Below are positions 13,258 through 25,502 of a stretch of 64,000 nt of DNA, piece by piece (position 1 is the stretch's first letter; each line of letters opens with the position of its first letter). The notes under the pieces are model-generated. The model was not told where the DNA came from. It did no database searches and saw only the letters and a program-made list of their open reading frames with translations. Made by a program: the position numbers and the translations under genes. The DNA is from Notolepis coatsorum (Eukaryota; Chordata; Actinopteri; Aulopiformes; Paralepididae). Location of the stretch: contig OZ020592.1 of assembly GCA_963971535.1 (NCBI GenBank), positions 52,246,213 through 52,310,212 on the forward strand. The letters are read 5' to 3'.

Positions 13258-14910
13258 GACGGACTTTTTGCGTCCTCCCGGCGTGCTGTATCATTCAACT
13301 ATACAGAGAAAAGTGAGTATAATAGGATGGTCGACAAAATGTATGGAAAGGAATTGAAACCTTCCCGCTTTTCTCTGTGCCAGGTGAATATTACAGAATG
13401 TTGTCCAATATTGAGATCATGGCTGAGTAGAATAATGTGCATTAATATATCTGATCTGTATTGAGAATCGTTACCAGGGCGCGCGTGCACCTGGGTCCTT
13501 ATCAGGAGGTTCTGAAAGGATGGGTTATATGTGCTAGTCCCAAAAAGTTTAGGCACAAAGGTTGAAGTGCTATTCCAGGTCGAGTCGGAGCCGACCAAAA
13601 GTTAAGGCACACAATACAGGTTGTTGGATTGCTACCCCAAGTCTAATTCAGACTAAAAAATAGGCAACAAGGCAAGAAACGTGGGCTTATTAGATGTGAT
13701 ATCCTTGAAAACGCTACTCTGTTAAAAAACGTTCTGTGATTCCTTTGCAAAGAGGCGGGAAGTAGGACCGAGAAGCTGATAGAATCATAATTAGAAATTA
13801 CCAGAGTAGCGTCATAATATTCATTGTTTCAACCTCAAACTAAGCTCACAATCTTTTCCATTCCTGAAAACGATGTATTTTGGATTAAATTAACCAATTG
13901 ATCAATACAGATAGCGGGAAGATGATCACGCGATGTCCTAGTTAGTACATGATTACGCGATGTCCCGGGAGTACGTAAATGTACATTAAACGGGACATCA
14001 ATCGCGGAAAGTACATTAAACAGGACGTTAGTCGCGGGTTAAGAGGCCGAGAGTATGATTAAAAGGTATATATAATCTAATATATCGCTGGTAAATTTCG
14101 AAGTCAGGTTCGGTCGTTATGATTTTAATAACGATGTGTAGTTATATATCAAGGGTATGAATGCCTTGTCGCAACAGATGTTGGACGACTAAACGTACAG
14201 CGATCCAATACAGTCAGATATACACACACGTTAACTTATATGTATTATTGTTTGTTTGTCTGTTTAAGTCTCGTTTGTATGTGCACAAGTATTATAGGAC
14301 CCGTCGCGTTGCTTTATTGAGTCAAGAACCGGCTGCGGATAGCGCGACGAGCATTGAGAGACGAGTTACCGTTATACAAAGAATAACATTGAAGTGCAGT
14401 TCACGAGAACAAACTAGGATAGTAATTTCCGGATTCCGCAGAACACCGACCCACGGGAACGGCCATTTGGGGAAGTATAGTTTTATCGTTTCAGTTTGTT
14501 TACGTTTCACATATGCACAGGCGCGTTCATTCGGTAACAAAACGCTGGTATAGGAATTCCAGGCTATTGAGAGCTCGTGGAAAAATACTGTATGAATTGC
14601 AAAGCGTTATTTCCGAGGCGAATGAGAACACACGAACATCGCATGGAGCAATGACGTGACGCTATGCGCGCCGTGAAGTTATTATTTTATATTAAACTAT
14701 CCATAAGCGAACGTAAAGTGTAATGTACCCAAGGCCAAGGGTGCGTGAAATCCACGTGTAGTATATGTTTTATTTGTATATGTATGTGCGCGCTGCTATT
14801 GGAAAATGTTGAGTTGAGGTGGCGAGATGCGGGTTGCTGACGACACGTAACGGATCCAACCCAACACAACAGCTGTCCCCGGTGAGTATGAAAATCATAA
14901 ATATAGATGC
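13258..14910 (+). other. LTR element leader and 5' interior
   Basis: This region has no convincing reading frame; the 130-residue frame at 14161-14553 matches nothing I recognise. 'AAAAGTGAGTATAA' at 13308 has a splice-donor-like core. Between 13920 and 14040, 'CGCGATGTCC' and 'GGGACATCAATCGCGG' are repeated in inverted and direct forms and could fold, as packaging or leader regions often do; that role is inference. Confidence 0.4.
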
Positions 14911-15231
14911 ATTGATTGATTGAAAACTTTATTAACAGATTGCAGAATGGGTACAATACAGCACAGCTCAATACACAATTGTTAAGGGGATGCAGACCAG
15001 AGAGAGACTTTAGTCTTGTTTACATCAGGGTCCCCCATTTTCAATACCAGATTTGTTTACATCAGGGTCCCCCATTTTCAATTTATCAGAACATATTATG
15101 ACATACATGACAGACAGATAGTCAGTACTGCTACATCTGTACATTTATGACATACCAGATTTGCAAATTCAGTACTTTTTGTGATACAAAAGGAGTCAAG
15201 AAAAGGGAGTCATTTGACGTAGAAACTGTAC
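14911..15231 (-). mobile_element. LINE family A, 3' end inside the LTR element
   Basis: The (ATTG)n tail followed by 'AAAACTTTATTAACAGATTG' identifies the 3' end of family A on the minus strand. A short internal duplication of 'ACATCAGGGTCCCCCATTTT' is visible. It lies between the two LTRs, so it either inserted after the LTR element arrived or was carried along by it. Confidence 0.85.
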
Positions 15232-17034
15232 ATATACACAACTATCAGTTAAAGCAAATTACAACTATCTCAGATCACTTGAGTGTTTATGTTGCTTTAA
15301 TTTACACATTATAAGTCACATAAAGCTAATTACAATGTCTGTTTCAGAATTATAATACATCTGTGGGCGTACCTTGTAGTCCACATAAACAGCGTTAGAT
15401 TAGACTTTATAAGCTTTCAATGTTGAAAAACTTGGGCACAAACAACATAGATCATGTTTAAAAGTAAGATGTTTAGGTTATATTCACTTGAGTTAATGTG
15501 TTTATCTAAAGAACCAATGAAAGATAACTAGCCCTTTCCATTGTAAGACATTTTAAACATGATTCAAAATGTGTGGGTCCACATTCATATGATGCTTGTG
15601 TACATATGCGATATGATTGATAAATGATAACACTATCATTACATCCAAGAACGGGATGGATGAGATCTAGCTAATGTTTGTTGAGCACACAGACAGTCAA
15701 AGAGGATTAAAATTAACATGTGTTTGTATTTACAGATCTGGCTCTGAGGCGAGATGCAAAACAGTGAATGACTACACCCAAATTGTATCACAAAAGACAG
15801 AAAATCCAACAATTTGCATGTCAACCGAGAGACAGTGCAGAGCTGAGAGACAATCGATTGACCATTTGGAACAAATCTACATCCAAATACCCACATGTAA
15901 ATTCTTCAGAGTGGGCACTTGGGAGACAAAGCAATGCAAATGCCTACACTCGTGACCACAGACTTGATGAACTCACCTGGCGGTGGATGACAACAGAGAA
16001 CCACTTAATTAACATGAATTAGACACCGGTGATGAATTTGCAGTTATGAAAATCTACCTAACTCCCATACTAACAATAACTAACCAGTCGTTTTCATCAT
16101 CTCTTTTCAAAAGACACATGAATTAGAGAAGTGCCCGAGATGAAAGATTAATGATGAAAACAACTACTTACAATCCCCTCCTTCTATTCTCTGTTTATAA
16201 CCAATAACATGCATGACTTTCCTTAGACTATTCTTTTAACAATTAATACTTTCCATGACTGCAAAATTATCAACCACCAAAATTGCAGCACAATTATCTA
16301 AATGTACAAGATATCAACAACATTGATCATGTAGCTGACACTTTTATCCAAAGCGACTCACAGGTTCTGTACGACAGGACATCAGGCAAGGCACACCTCT
16401 ATCAGCTGAGTAACAATGGTCATCAAAGTGTTGAGTGCTACAGTGTAGGTTAGTTTATTAGGACAAATGCATGACAGTAAGGTTAATTAGGGTTAGATGA
16501 CAAAACGAATGATTGTTATGCTATGATGAGCCACACTGAGATGTGAAGAACAACCGAGAAGTCATGGCGAGGTAAGTATCTTGAAGAAGCACACCATCGT
16601 ACGCGGCCTGAGGTAAGATCAACTTCAATTTAAGACCCAATATGAAGACAAGGAGCTATTTTATCTGATTCAAGACTTTGGCCATTCATTTACAAATTTT
16701 ATTTAAAGCCTAATGCTGTAAGATCTAGTTAGACACAAGATCTGATAAAATTGTAGTGAATGTGACCTTCTTGACGTAAGGAATCACTGCTAATGCAATT
16801 GGCTTGTATTTCCTATTGTCAATTAAGTGATTTTATTTACAATGAATTGAATTAATCCCAAAATGATTTTCCACTTTAGCAGAAAGGCGTTGAATCATTT
16901 ATGTGAGGAGTTTTCTAAGGCAGTGTTTATCACCCTCAGATCACGAATTGATGAGAGGACAGGACGAGTGAGACGACGCGTGACCTGAACCACGAAGCTG
17001 CGGACACAACCAGAGGCGACGACAACAACCGTGG
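15232..17034 (+). other. LTR element middle interior
   Basis: Frames at 15674-15955 and 15768-16022 show no known domain. 'ACACTTTTATCCAAAGCGAC' near 16343 is a phrase common to fish repeats. A pyrimidine-poor but acceptor-like 'TTTATCACCCTCAG' ends at 16939, just upstream of the zinc-finger segment. Confidence 0.4.
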
Positions 17035-18063
17035 GAGAACCATCCAACCCAGCCCACAGACATCCCCAAGAAAGTGGAGCAGAGGACCACGAAGGAGACT
17101 GACCAAGGAGACACTGACGAAGAGGAGATCAACCTTTTGACGGCCTCCACCCCGGCACTGCATGACCACGACAGACCGAGATCAAGACGGAGTCTAACGT
17201 GGCTCTGTCGGACCACGGCGGGGAGCTGATCGTGGAGTCGGACAGCGGGATGGTGATCCACGAGACCCACGGCCTGGAGTGCAGCGAGTGCGGCGAGATC
17301 TTTGGCAGCATCGCCGACCTCCACCAGCACTTTGAGATCCACAAGGACATCAACCCGTACATCTGTGTCCACTGTGGCGAGAGCTTCGCCGTGGAGACCA
17401 GCCTCAAGCAGCACATGAAAATCCACACGAAAGGCGTACGCCCCCACCGGGGTCGAGATGGTCGGCAAGGGCGTCATCGACGCCTTCAACCTCAAGTCTC
17501 ACCAGATGCCGGAGAAGCCCCATCAGTGCTCCGAGTGTAGCAAGAGCTTCGCGGCGGCCATCTCTCTCAGAGAACACATGAAGATGCACTCGGATGACAA
17601 GCCGTACAAGTGCACCCAGTGTAGGAAGAGCTTTGTACGCAGGAGGCATCTGAAGAAGCACCAGGAGCTCCACACACGCGAGAAGCCGTACACCTGTGGC
17701 CAGTGCAGTAAAGGCTTCACCACATCCTCCAACCTGAAGCAGCACCAGAAGACCCACGACGCGGGGGCCGGGGACAAGCCCCGTCGTAAAGGCTTCGCCA
17801 CCGCGTCCAGCCCCAAGCAACACCAGAAGACCCACGCCGTGGGGGTAGTAGGGGACAAGCCCCATCGATGCACACAGTGCGCGAAGTGCTTTGCAACCGC
17901 GGCTAACTTGAAGGAGCACCAGAGGGGGGTCCACTCGGGAGAGAAGCCGTACAAATGCAACATGTGCCGGGAGAGTTTCGTTCGCAAGCGCCACCTGAAG
18001 AAGCAAACCCATCACCTGCAAACGGCAAGGTGGATTCCCATGACAAGATTGTCATCCGTGTGA
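17035..18063 (+). pseudogene. Captured C2H2 zinc-finger coding segment, frameshifted
   Basis: An acidic N-terminal part (17035 to about 17167, with 'DTDEEEINLLTASTPALHD') shifts frame into 'TEIKTESNVALSDHGGEL' and two complete C2H2 fingers (17277-17426). After a second shift near 17430 the frame runs to 18063 with three intact fingers, one finger that has lost its CxxC pair (near 17780), one finger with a CxxC and H-x4-H, and a last finger broken at its second His. TGEKP-like linkers (SGEKPYKC, REKPYTC) are present. There is no visible start Met in the first frame and no intron. It belongs to the C2H2 DNA-binding class, but I cannot name the parent gene. It reads in the LTR's sense direction. 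Confidence 0.85.
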
Positions 18064-18267
18064 GAGAGAGCGTCCTACTGACTAGCCACTACACCGGCGG
18101 GCCCTCGCCCTCCATCAAGTGGTACCGCAATGACGAGGAGAGGACAGCGAAACCAGCACAACACATTCAAAAACGCCCTGACCACCATGTCTCTGGGCCT
18201 GATGGGAGCCAAGCGTGAGCACAGTGGCGGATGTGTGGTGGTGATGGAGAGCAGCGCAGACAAGTGA
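18018..18267 (+). pseudogene. Ig (I-set)-like coding fragment joined to the ZNF segment
   Basis: In a frame different from the last zinc finger, the sequence reads 'DKIVIRVRESVLLTSHYTGG' then 'PSPSIKWYRNDEE', the B-to-C strand pattern of an I-set Ig domain with its core Trp. After one frameshift near 18150 it continues 'NTFKNALTTMSLGLMGAKRE' and 'HSGGCVVVMESSADK', resembling strands E to G, and stops at 18265-18267. The B-strand Cys position appears as Ser/His, so the disulfide would be missing. Fusion of an Ig fragment to zinc fingers is unusual and suggests a chimeric capture. Confidence 0.55.
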
Positions 18268-19881
18268 CCCTTGACAGGGAATGGACGGCGACCAGCCAAT
18301 ATTCCCGACTGCATCGTCAAGAAGAGACACATAGCAAATGAGACTGTCTTACTGCCACACGACAGGCTCACAGAAACATCAACTGAATGTACGATACGTT
18401 CAACACACAGCAGGTCACACAGAAGGACACATCCCCGACCGAGAACAGATGATCAACACTTCACAGCAACTGTCAGATTCACAAACAAGAACTGTAATTT
18501 TATAATGACAATGAGAAATGATCACAGAGTCACATTGCAAAATGGTATTGTTAAACAGGGCAGAACCAGTTGGATTGTTCCAAGACACCAAGTTTGTTTT
18601 GACCACAGAACAATGCATAACGATTATCATAATCACCTTTTATATTAACCACTAGGTTAACGGTTTTCAATTTTATTTTGACACATTAGCCACTAAGGTA
18701 ATGTCTATTGTATGTATTTATTTAATTTTTATGTGTTACTGTTTGGCCCTGCCACACGACCGACAGAGAACACCTTGTCAACAACGACGCAACATCATTC
18801 AGATTAATACCTTCACAAGCAGGAAACTTTTCACACAATTGTATGTATCTGCAAAACGATGAACTAGGGATGTGATGAAAAGAAATCAATGAGAAAGCAT
18901 TAACGATGGTTAGTAATAATGAGCTAAAATGTATTGCTGAAGGAAGAAGTGACCACATGATCACATTACATCACATTAGAATTACTTAGGTTACAAAATT
19001 GTATTGTCAGACAAGAAATAATCAGTTGTTTTATTCTCTCATAGAAGAGGACATGTAACGTTGTTTTGCACCTGTATGGTGAACCATTGATAGTATATGC
19101 ACTAGAATTACATACAGAAGCGATGCATAAGACGTTTTATCTCCTCATTTATAGAGAAGAAATGGAGAAAATTGCCTGATTCTAAGTAAAGACCAACAAA
19201 GCTGAGGCAATCACAGATGAAAGTGACACTCAAACTCAGATTAAATACAACTGGATCCTAAGTAATTTCATCAAGAATCATCACAAAATGTGCAAAAATA
19301 TATATATATATTTGTGAACAGTTTCCCATAAGCAATCATGTTAGTTTTATTAACCACCAGGTTAACGGTTGTTAAAATGTTTTTGTACACATTAGCCTTA
19401 TGTGTAAATCCGATTCCTAATAATTATGAACACAATTTTGTTTTTTCACCCTGTGCACTCTGACCACACAGACAGTGCATGTATTTAATTGGTTTATTAC
19501 GATGCCTGTATGCACAAACGATCACATTAGCTCCCCAGAGTCACGACATGAACGACTGAAGGTATGCCAAGATATTTGCACAGCGATAGCTTCTAATGAT
19601 TATGTTAATTGTTGTTTGATATCAGAGATGAGGACCACTCATTGATATAGGTATTTTGAGCGATTAATAAAAGAAAAGGGTGATATCTATTCCCACATCT
19701 CTGATATCAAAATAACACAGTCCAGTCGATCATGTCATGAATCATGTATGTAAATAATTCTATTAATCATGTATGTAAATAAGTCTATTTTAAACTATTA
19801 TCCCCACTTTTACCTGTTCCAAACAATCCTGGTATATTATACATTAATCTCACCCACATTATAAGAAAGAAAAGTGAGTAT
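18268..19881 (+). other. LTR element 3' interior
   Basis: Non-coding. A block with 'TTAACCAC' and 'AGGTTAACGGTT' and a following 'ACACATTAGCC' occurs twice (18646-18690 and 19350-19395). An inverted repeat 'GATATCAGAGATG'/'CATCTCTGATATC' spans 19618-19708. The purine run ending at 19878 is the putative polypurine tract. Confidence 0.5.
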
Positions 19882-20233
19882 TGTGGTATAATGTGTCCTC
19901 ATGTAAATATATCCCCCTCCCCTGTGTTCCCTTTACCTGTGCCCCCCCCCCTCTCTGTGGAATAATCACCCCCCTCCCCTGTGTCCCCAAACCTGTACCC
20001 CCTCCCCCCCATCTGACCTATCAAATGGGACCACACCCCCTCCTGTTAACTATATAGATCTCCTCTTGAGATCTATCCAGGGCTTCTTACCTGGGTAATT
20101 TCAGCTGATCACCTGGGGCGAGAGCCTCAGCCATTCTCTCTATGTATTCTATCTGTTTGGTTAATAAACCTTGTTATTATCCAAGCCTCGGTTGACTGAG
20201 ACATTCTTCATCAGGATATCCACAAATATCCCA

Positions 20234-20235
<2 letters not shown>
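19882..20235 (+). repeat. 3' LTR of the zinc-finger-bearing retroelement
   Basis: 354 bp, TG...CA ends, with AATAAA at 20163. The two substitutions relative to the 5' LTR are in 'CAGGGCTTCTTACC' (T in the 5' copy) and 'ATCCAAGCCTCGG' (A in the 5' copy). It is followed immediately by the resumed TG microsatellite. Confidence 0.93.

Positions 20236-20288
<53 letters not shown>
20236..20288. repeat. (TG)n microsatellite, right half
   Basis: This continues the TG tract interrupted by the LTR element. Confidence 0.9.
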
Positions 20289-20887
20289 TGTTTATGCATG
20301 TGTGTGTGTGTGCGTTTGTGCTAGTCCCTATGTGTGCATGCATTGCACATGGTTGAGAAGGTTACTTTGAAAATGTAATCAATCAAAGATTACACAAGAC
20401 TGGTTAGTACTACCAGTTACTCAATAACACAATCTTGTCCTGTACATCGTGTGTAGTTGATCCGGGTCCATGTGGAGCTCTGCGGAGCTCCATCACCTTT
20501 GAAGGAGCCTTGGCCCCTGCAGGCTGACATACAGACGGATGGGACGCCTTGACCCCCCTTCCCCTTGCCGTCGTAAAGCAAAATGGTGGCAGGCTTCATC
20601 TTTATTAGTCTATCCAGGGTCACCTATCCTCGCCTCGCCAGCATGATACCAACCTCAACGCACTGGGGAGCGCCATTATAAGACAGGGTTGGCAGGGCCT
20701 CTCAGGCATTTCACGCCTCTCGTAGTCAGAGCGCTGATATGAGACCAGTCATGGTGAGGTGTATTATGGTCGTATGACCAGAGCAATATGATCCTAGGTC
20801 TTTACTTACAGGTATGCTTCTGGTATTATCAAGAAAGTACCTTGCTATTACTCAGATATCTTGTTTTAATAGTACATTTAAAGTACA
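20289..20887. other. Unannotated, no feature recognised
   Basis: Only short frames without motifs are present. Confidence 0.3.
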
Positions 20888-21225
20888 CACAGTGGCTCAG
20901 GAGGTAGAGCGGTCGCCTGGCAATTGGAAGGTTCTCGCTTCGATTCCTGCTCCTCCCGGCAGTGTGTCGAAGTGTCCTTGAGCAAGACACTTAACCCAAA
21001 ACTGCTCCCGATGAGCAGGTTGGCACCTTGCATGGTTTCTTCCGCCACTGTGGTGTGTGATTGAATGGGTGAATGTGAGGCACATGTTGGCGCTTTGGAT
21101 AAAAAGCTCTATATAATGCAGATGCTGTCTTTGCTTTATCATTTGGGGGGGGGGGGGGGGGGGGGCACATGTGAGGCGCTTTGGATAAAAAGCTCTATAT
21201 AATGCAGATGCTGTCTTTGCTTTAT

Positions 21226-21260
<35 letters not shown>
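20888..21260 (+). mobile_element. tRNA-derived SINE with duplicated tail and poly-G tracts
   Basis: The head has an A-box-like 'TGGCTCAGGAGGTAGAGCGG' and a B-box-like 'GGTTCTCGCTTCGATTCCTG', marking a tRNA-derived internal pol III promoter. The body 'GTGTCCTTGAGCAAGACACT' is the conserved segment seen in many fish SINEs. The last 75 bp ('GGCGCTTTGGATAAAAAGCT' onward) is repeated once, each copy ending in a long poly-G run (21148-21165 and 21231-21259). Confidence 0.85.
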
Positions 21261-21948
21261 ATAGGCAGCCCTCTGTTTTTAGGGGCAACACACCAAAAGA
21301 CAAGTTGAGAACCACAGATACAGTATAGTAGATGTATATAGTAGATTTGAGAGGCAGGGATGGGGTGGAGGAGGAGGAGAGAGAGAGAGAGATTTATTGT
21401 AGAGTTGAGTAGATGAAGATGGAGGAGGTGGAGCTGGGTATCTAAAGAAGGATGGAGCTCTTAAGCCATCTCTATCTCGCTTTCCCTCTCACTTGCTCTC
21501 TGTTGGTGTCTTTCTTTTTCTTACCTAAAATATATGTTCTCTCTTTTTACATCTCTTGTTCTCCCTCTGTCACATTCTCTCTATCCTGTCTGCTTTGTGC
21601 CTCTCTATCCAACTCTTTTCTCCTCCTTCTCTCTTATTTTCTGTCTTCTCCTTCTCTCCCTTCCATTCCTTCCGCCTGGATGCAGTGTTTCCAGTGGAAA
21701 AAAATTCAACAGCGATGCTGTGCTGCGCGCACTCTGCCGGAATCCATATTTGTGCGTGCGCACGTGCCGCCGGAATCCATATTAGCGCACGCTGCCGGAG
21801 AAATAACTCAAAACGACCTTAGAATTGTTCGAGATAGGTTATTCATGTTCATGGAGTCATGTGCGTGTGAATTTGCTATGTTTTTGGTGTGTCCGCTGAC
21901 ACTAGAAGTGCTCTGGAGGCCCAGGCAGGTATACGCTGCATATTTGTA
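21261..21948. other. Unannotated, pyrimidine-rich
   Basis: CT-rich sequence with a short GA run at 21375-21392. The repeated 'GCCGGAATCCATATT' at 21738 and 21769 is a 31-bp direct repeat. No gene is supported. Confidence 0.35.
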
Positions 21949-22275
21949 CACTGCAAAAATAATGTATCTTATCAAGTGAACATATCTTGTATTTGGTATA
22001 ATAAGTCTATATTGAGTAGAATTATCTTGAATTATCTTATTCCACAGATAATTTAGCTTATTTCTTTCTTGATTTTGGTCAATTTAATCTTGTTTTAAGA
22101 AAATGTTAATCTTGTTTTCTTAAAACAAGATTAAATTGACCAAAATCAGAAAAAAGCTAAATTATCTGCCAGTGGAATAAGATAATTCAAGATAATTTTA
22201 CTCAATATAGACTTATTATACCAAATACAAGATATGTTCACTTGATAAGATAATTCCTTTTGCAGTGTAGTTGTA
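21941..22275. mobile_element. Fold-back hAT MITE with 8-bp TSD
   Basis: The element (21949-22267, 319 bp) starts CACTGCAAAA and ends TTTTGCAGTG, and nearly its whole length is an imperfect palindrome centred near 22110. The flanking 8-mers TATTTGTA and TAGTTGTA agree at seven of eight positions, as expected for hAT transposition. There is no coding sequence. Confidence 0.88.
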
Positions 22276-22476
22276 ATCAAAGTAAATGTCAAGATTAATG
22301 ACATGCCTCAACACTATTTGTATTGAACATAGATATAGATGATTTAATAGATTATATAAATACTAACATACTAACTGTCTAACATACACAAATCATAACA
22401 CTACAACAGCACTTTACACCTAAGAAGTCTCAGTGGCATAGGCTACATTCTGCCTTAGGCTTAGAGCATTTCATTT

Positions 22477-24249
22477 CCCCTCATTTATCAACAATTCTTA
22501 GAAAGTGTTCTATCTTTGTTCTTAAGCACATAATTTAGAATGTGTGTACGCACAAAAAAAACTGGATTTATCACACGTGCGTACACAGGTCGTACGCACA
22601 CCTGTCTTGATAAATATCACTTTGATCCTACGCTGCAGCTCGTGCACGGTTTTACGTATTTGCATATAGCACCGCCCGTAATTAACCATATACGGTAATG
22701 GAACACCCCCATGAAATGTTGAAAAGTGGACTAAGCCGAGGGAAGCGTGTTATGGAGAAATACGCAGGCTGACAGACATGTATACGTACGGTGATGTTGG
22801 ATCTGATATCTATTAACTTAAAGACCATATTAACTAATAAAGACTGTGCTGGAATATGACTGCCTTTTTCCGTTTTGTTCGATTAATACCCAGGGATTAA
22901 ACTTCTCCTCAATTTTATTCCAAATCGCGACGGATTTTCCGTAAATCTTCTACCTGCTGCATATGATTTGTAGATGCATACAATCTATTTTGATGTCGGT
23001 ATTGGGTAGCCTATATAAACAATAATACGAGAGCATATACAAGAACAATGAATCTCACTGCCATGTATTGTAGCCTATACGCAATGTGTAGCCTGCCTAT
23101 ATGTGATCAATACAAACTTGCACTTGAATTCCATCATGTCTGTGTGCGGGAGCTCACAAGGCTGTTGTCACAATGTAAATAAGAACGTGCACTGAAAAGT
23201 TACAGTATGTAGTTGGTTGATTATTTGCATGACAGTCAGTAAACCCTTGCAAAAAGTATCAGTTTTATTTAATGAATTGAAAACATGCAGCATGCCTTTC
23301 CTCCCGGCAGCGACGACATTAAATGAATAAATTGTATCAGGCAAATGCCCATCACTGAGTGGAATCCCTTTCTATTCACATAACTGCATTTGTGATGGAG
23401 CTTTGACAGCTACATGGGTGGTACAGTAACAGTCTATTCATCTATTGCTCGATCCATCTACAATATCACAATGGACCGTGCCATGTATAGCCTGCCTATG
23501 TGATCAAAAAAAACTTGAACTTGAATCCCATAATCATATTTATATGTTGTGACTGTCCACTATGTTTATTACTTTGTTATTCCCCCCCTATCTATGTAAA
23601 GCGACATTGGGTCTCTTGAAAGGCACTATATAAAATGAAGCTATTATTATTATTATTATTGTTGTTATTATTATTATTATCACGTCTGTGCGCGGAGCTC
23701 ACAGAAAGAAAAAAAATACTGTCTTTTACTTTTAGTCTCAGTGAAGTTTCAACGGAGGTATCTATTCTAACCAACAAATTGAAGTAGAAAGCATTTCGTT
23801 GTGGCTAATCTTATTTGGAAACATGACACAAAATAATAGTATGTCGCTTTTTATTTGAAACAATATTTAATCGCGTTTGGAGGTGGGTGTTCTGCGTCTG
23901 CCCCCCCCCATGCCAAACAAGCAGGCCAACCTGTTGTTCGCGCGTGAGCCCGTTATAATTACACTACTGTCGCTATTTTACAATGAACTATAATGAATTA
24001 CGGATCATACAGAAGTTGAACACGCCAGTGTTGGAAGTAATGCACGGAAGCTTATTTCCGCGTTGCAGACATGCAGGCTTCATATTCTACCACCGGGCGT
24101 CAGCTACGCATGCTCCGAGCTGTGCTTAGATATACGCACAAAGTCAAGCACAAGTTCAATTTGATAAGTCTCACACTTTGCTTAGAAATGATCGTACGCA
24201 GGTGTTACGCACATATCTGTGCGTACGCAACGTTGATAAATGAGGGCCC
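22477..24249. mobile_element. Non-autonomous DNA element, left member of head-to-head pair
   Basis: The ends are 'CCCCTCATTTATCAAC' on the left and 'GTTGATAAATGAGGGCCC' on the right. The inside includes (TTA)n at 23641-23679 next to 'AGCGACATTGGGTCTCTTGA' and several 'TACGCACA' motifs near both ends. The right 1.2 kb is repeated in inverted orientation in the following element. No transposase is encoded. Confidence 0.7.
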
Positions 24250-24274
24250 TGGGCTTTTGAAAGAAAAGCTCCAT

Positions 24275-25131
<857 letters not shown>

Positions 25132-25502
25132 ATATGCTATTGTCAAGAAGGAAGTACATTATTTTCAATCGTGGCTTTAATTCGTATAGCCGAGAAGCAG
25201 TCTCCTATCAGCTTCATTAATCCCGACCCATCTCAGCCACAGCGCATAACTGAGACCGGCTATGGAAACAAATCATAAATAGACTACTGTAAATAAAATA
25301 GCCTATAACATTATAAAGGATAGGCTATAGCAGGGGTTCCCTTTCTTCCCTGAGCCCCGCGATTCCCTGGAGACATAATGAATATGATATAGGCTATACA
25401 TGGGTCCGTCAGCGAGGAGATTTAGCCATTTGAGAATAGGCTATTATGGCCAAACGAGGGCCTATAGCCTATAAATATTATTAAATGTTTTCATAAGCGT
25501 AA
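25132..25502. other. Unannotated, no feature recognised
   Basis: 'CAGGGGTTCCC' near 25331 resembles the hAT end seen at 6350, but no partner was found. Confidence 0.3.

Noticed and set aside
13258..17034. gag or pol remnants in the first LTR element
   Set aside because: No protease, FADD/YxDD, RNase H, HHCC integrase or CCHC gag motif was found in the available frames.
16936..17495. Minus-strand frames opposite the zinc-finger segment
   Set aside because: Antisense shadows of the zinc-finger coding sequence.
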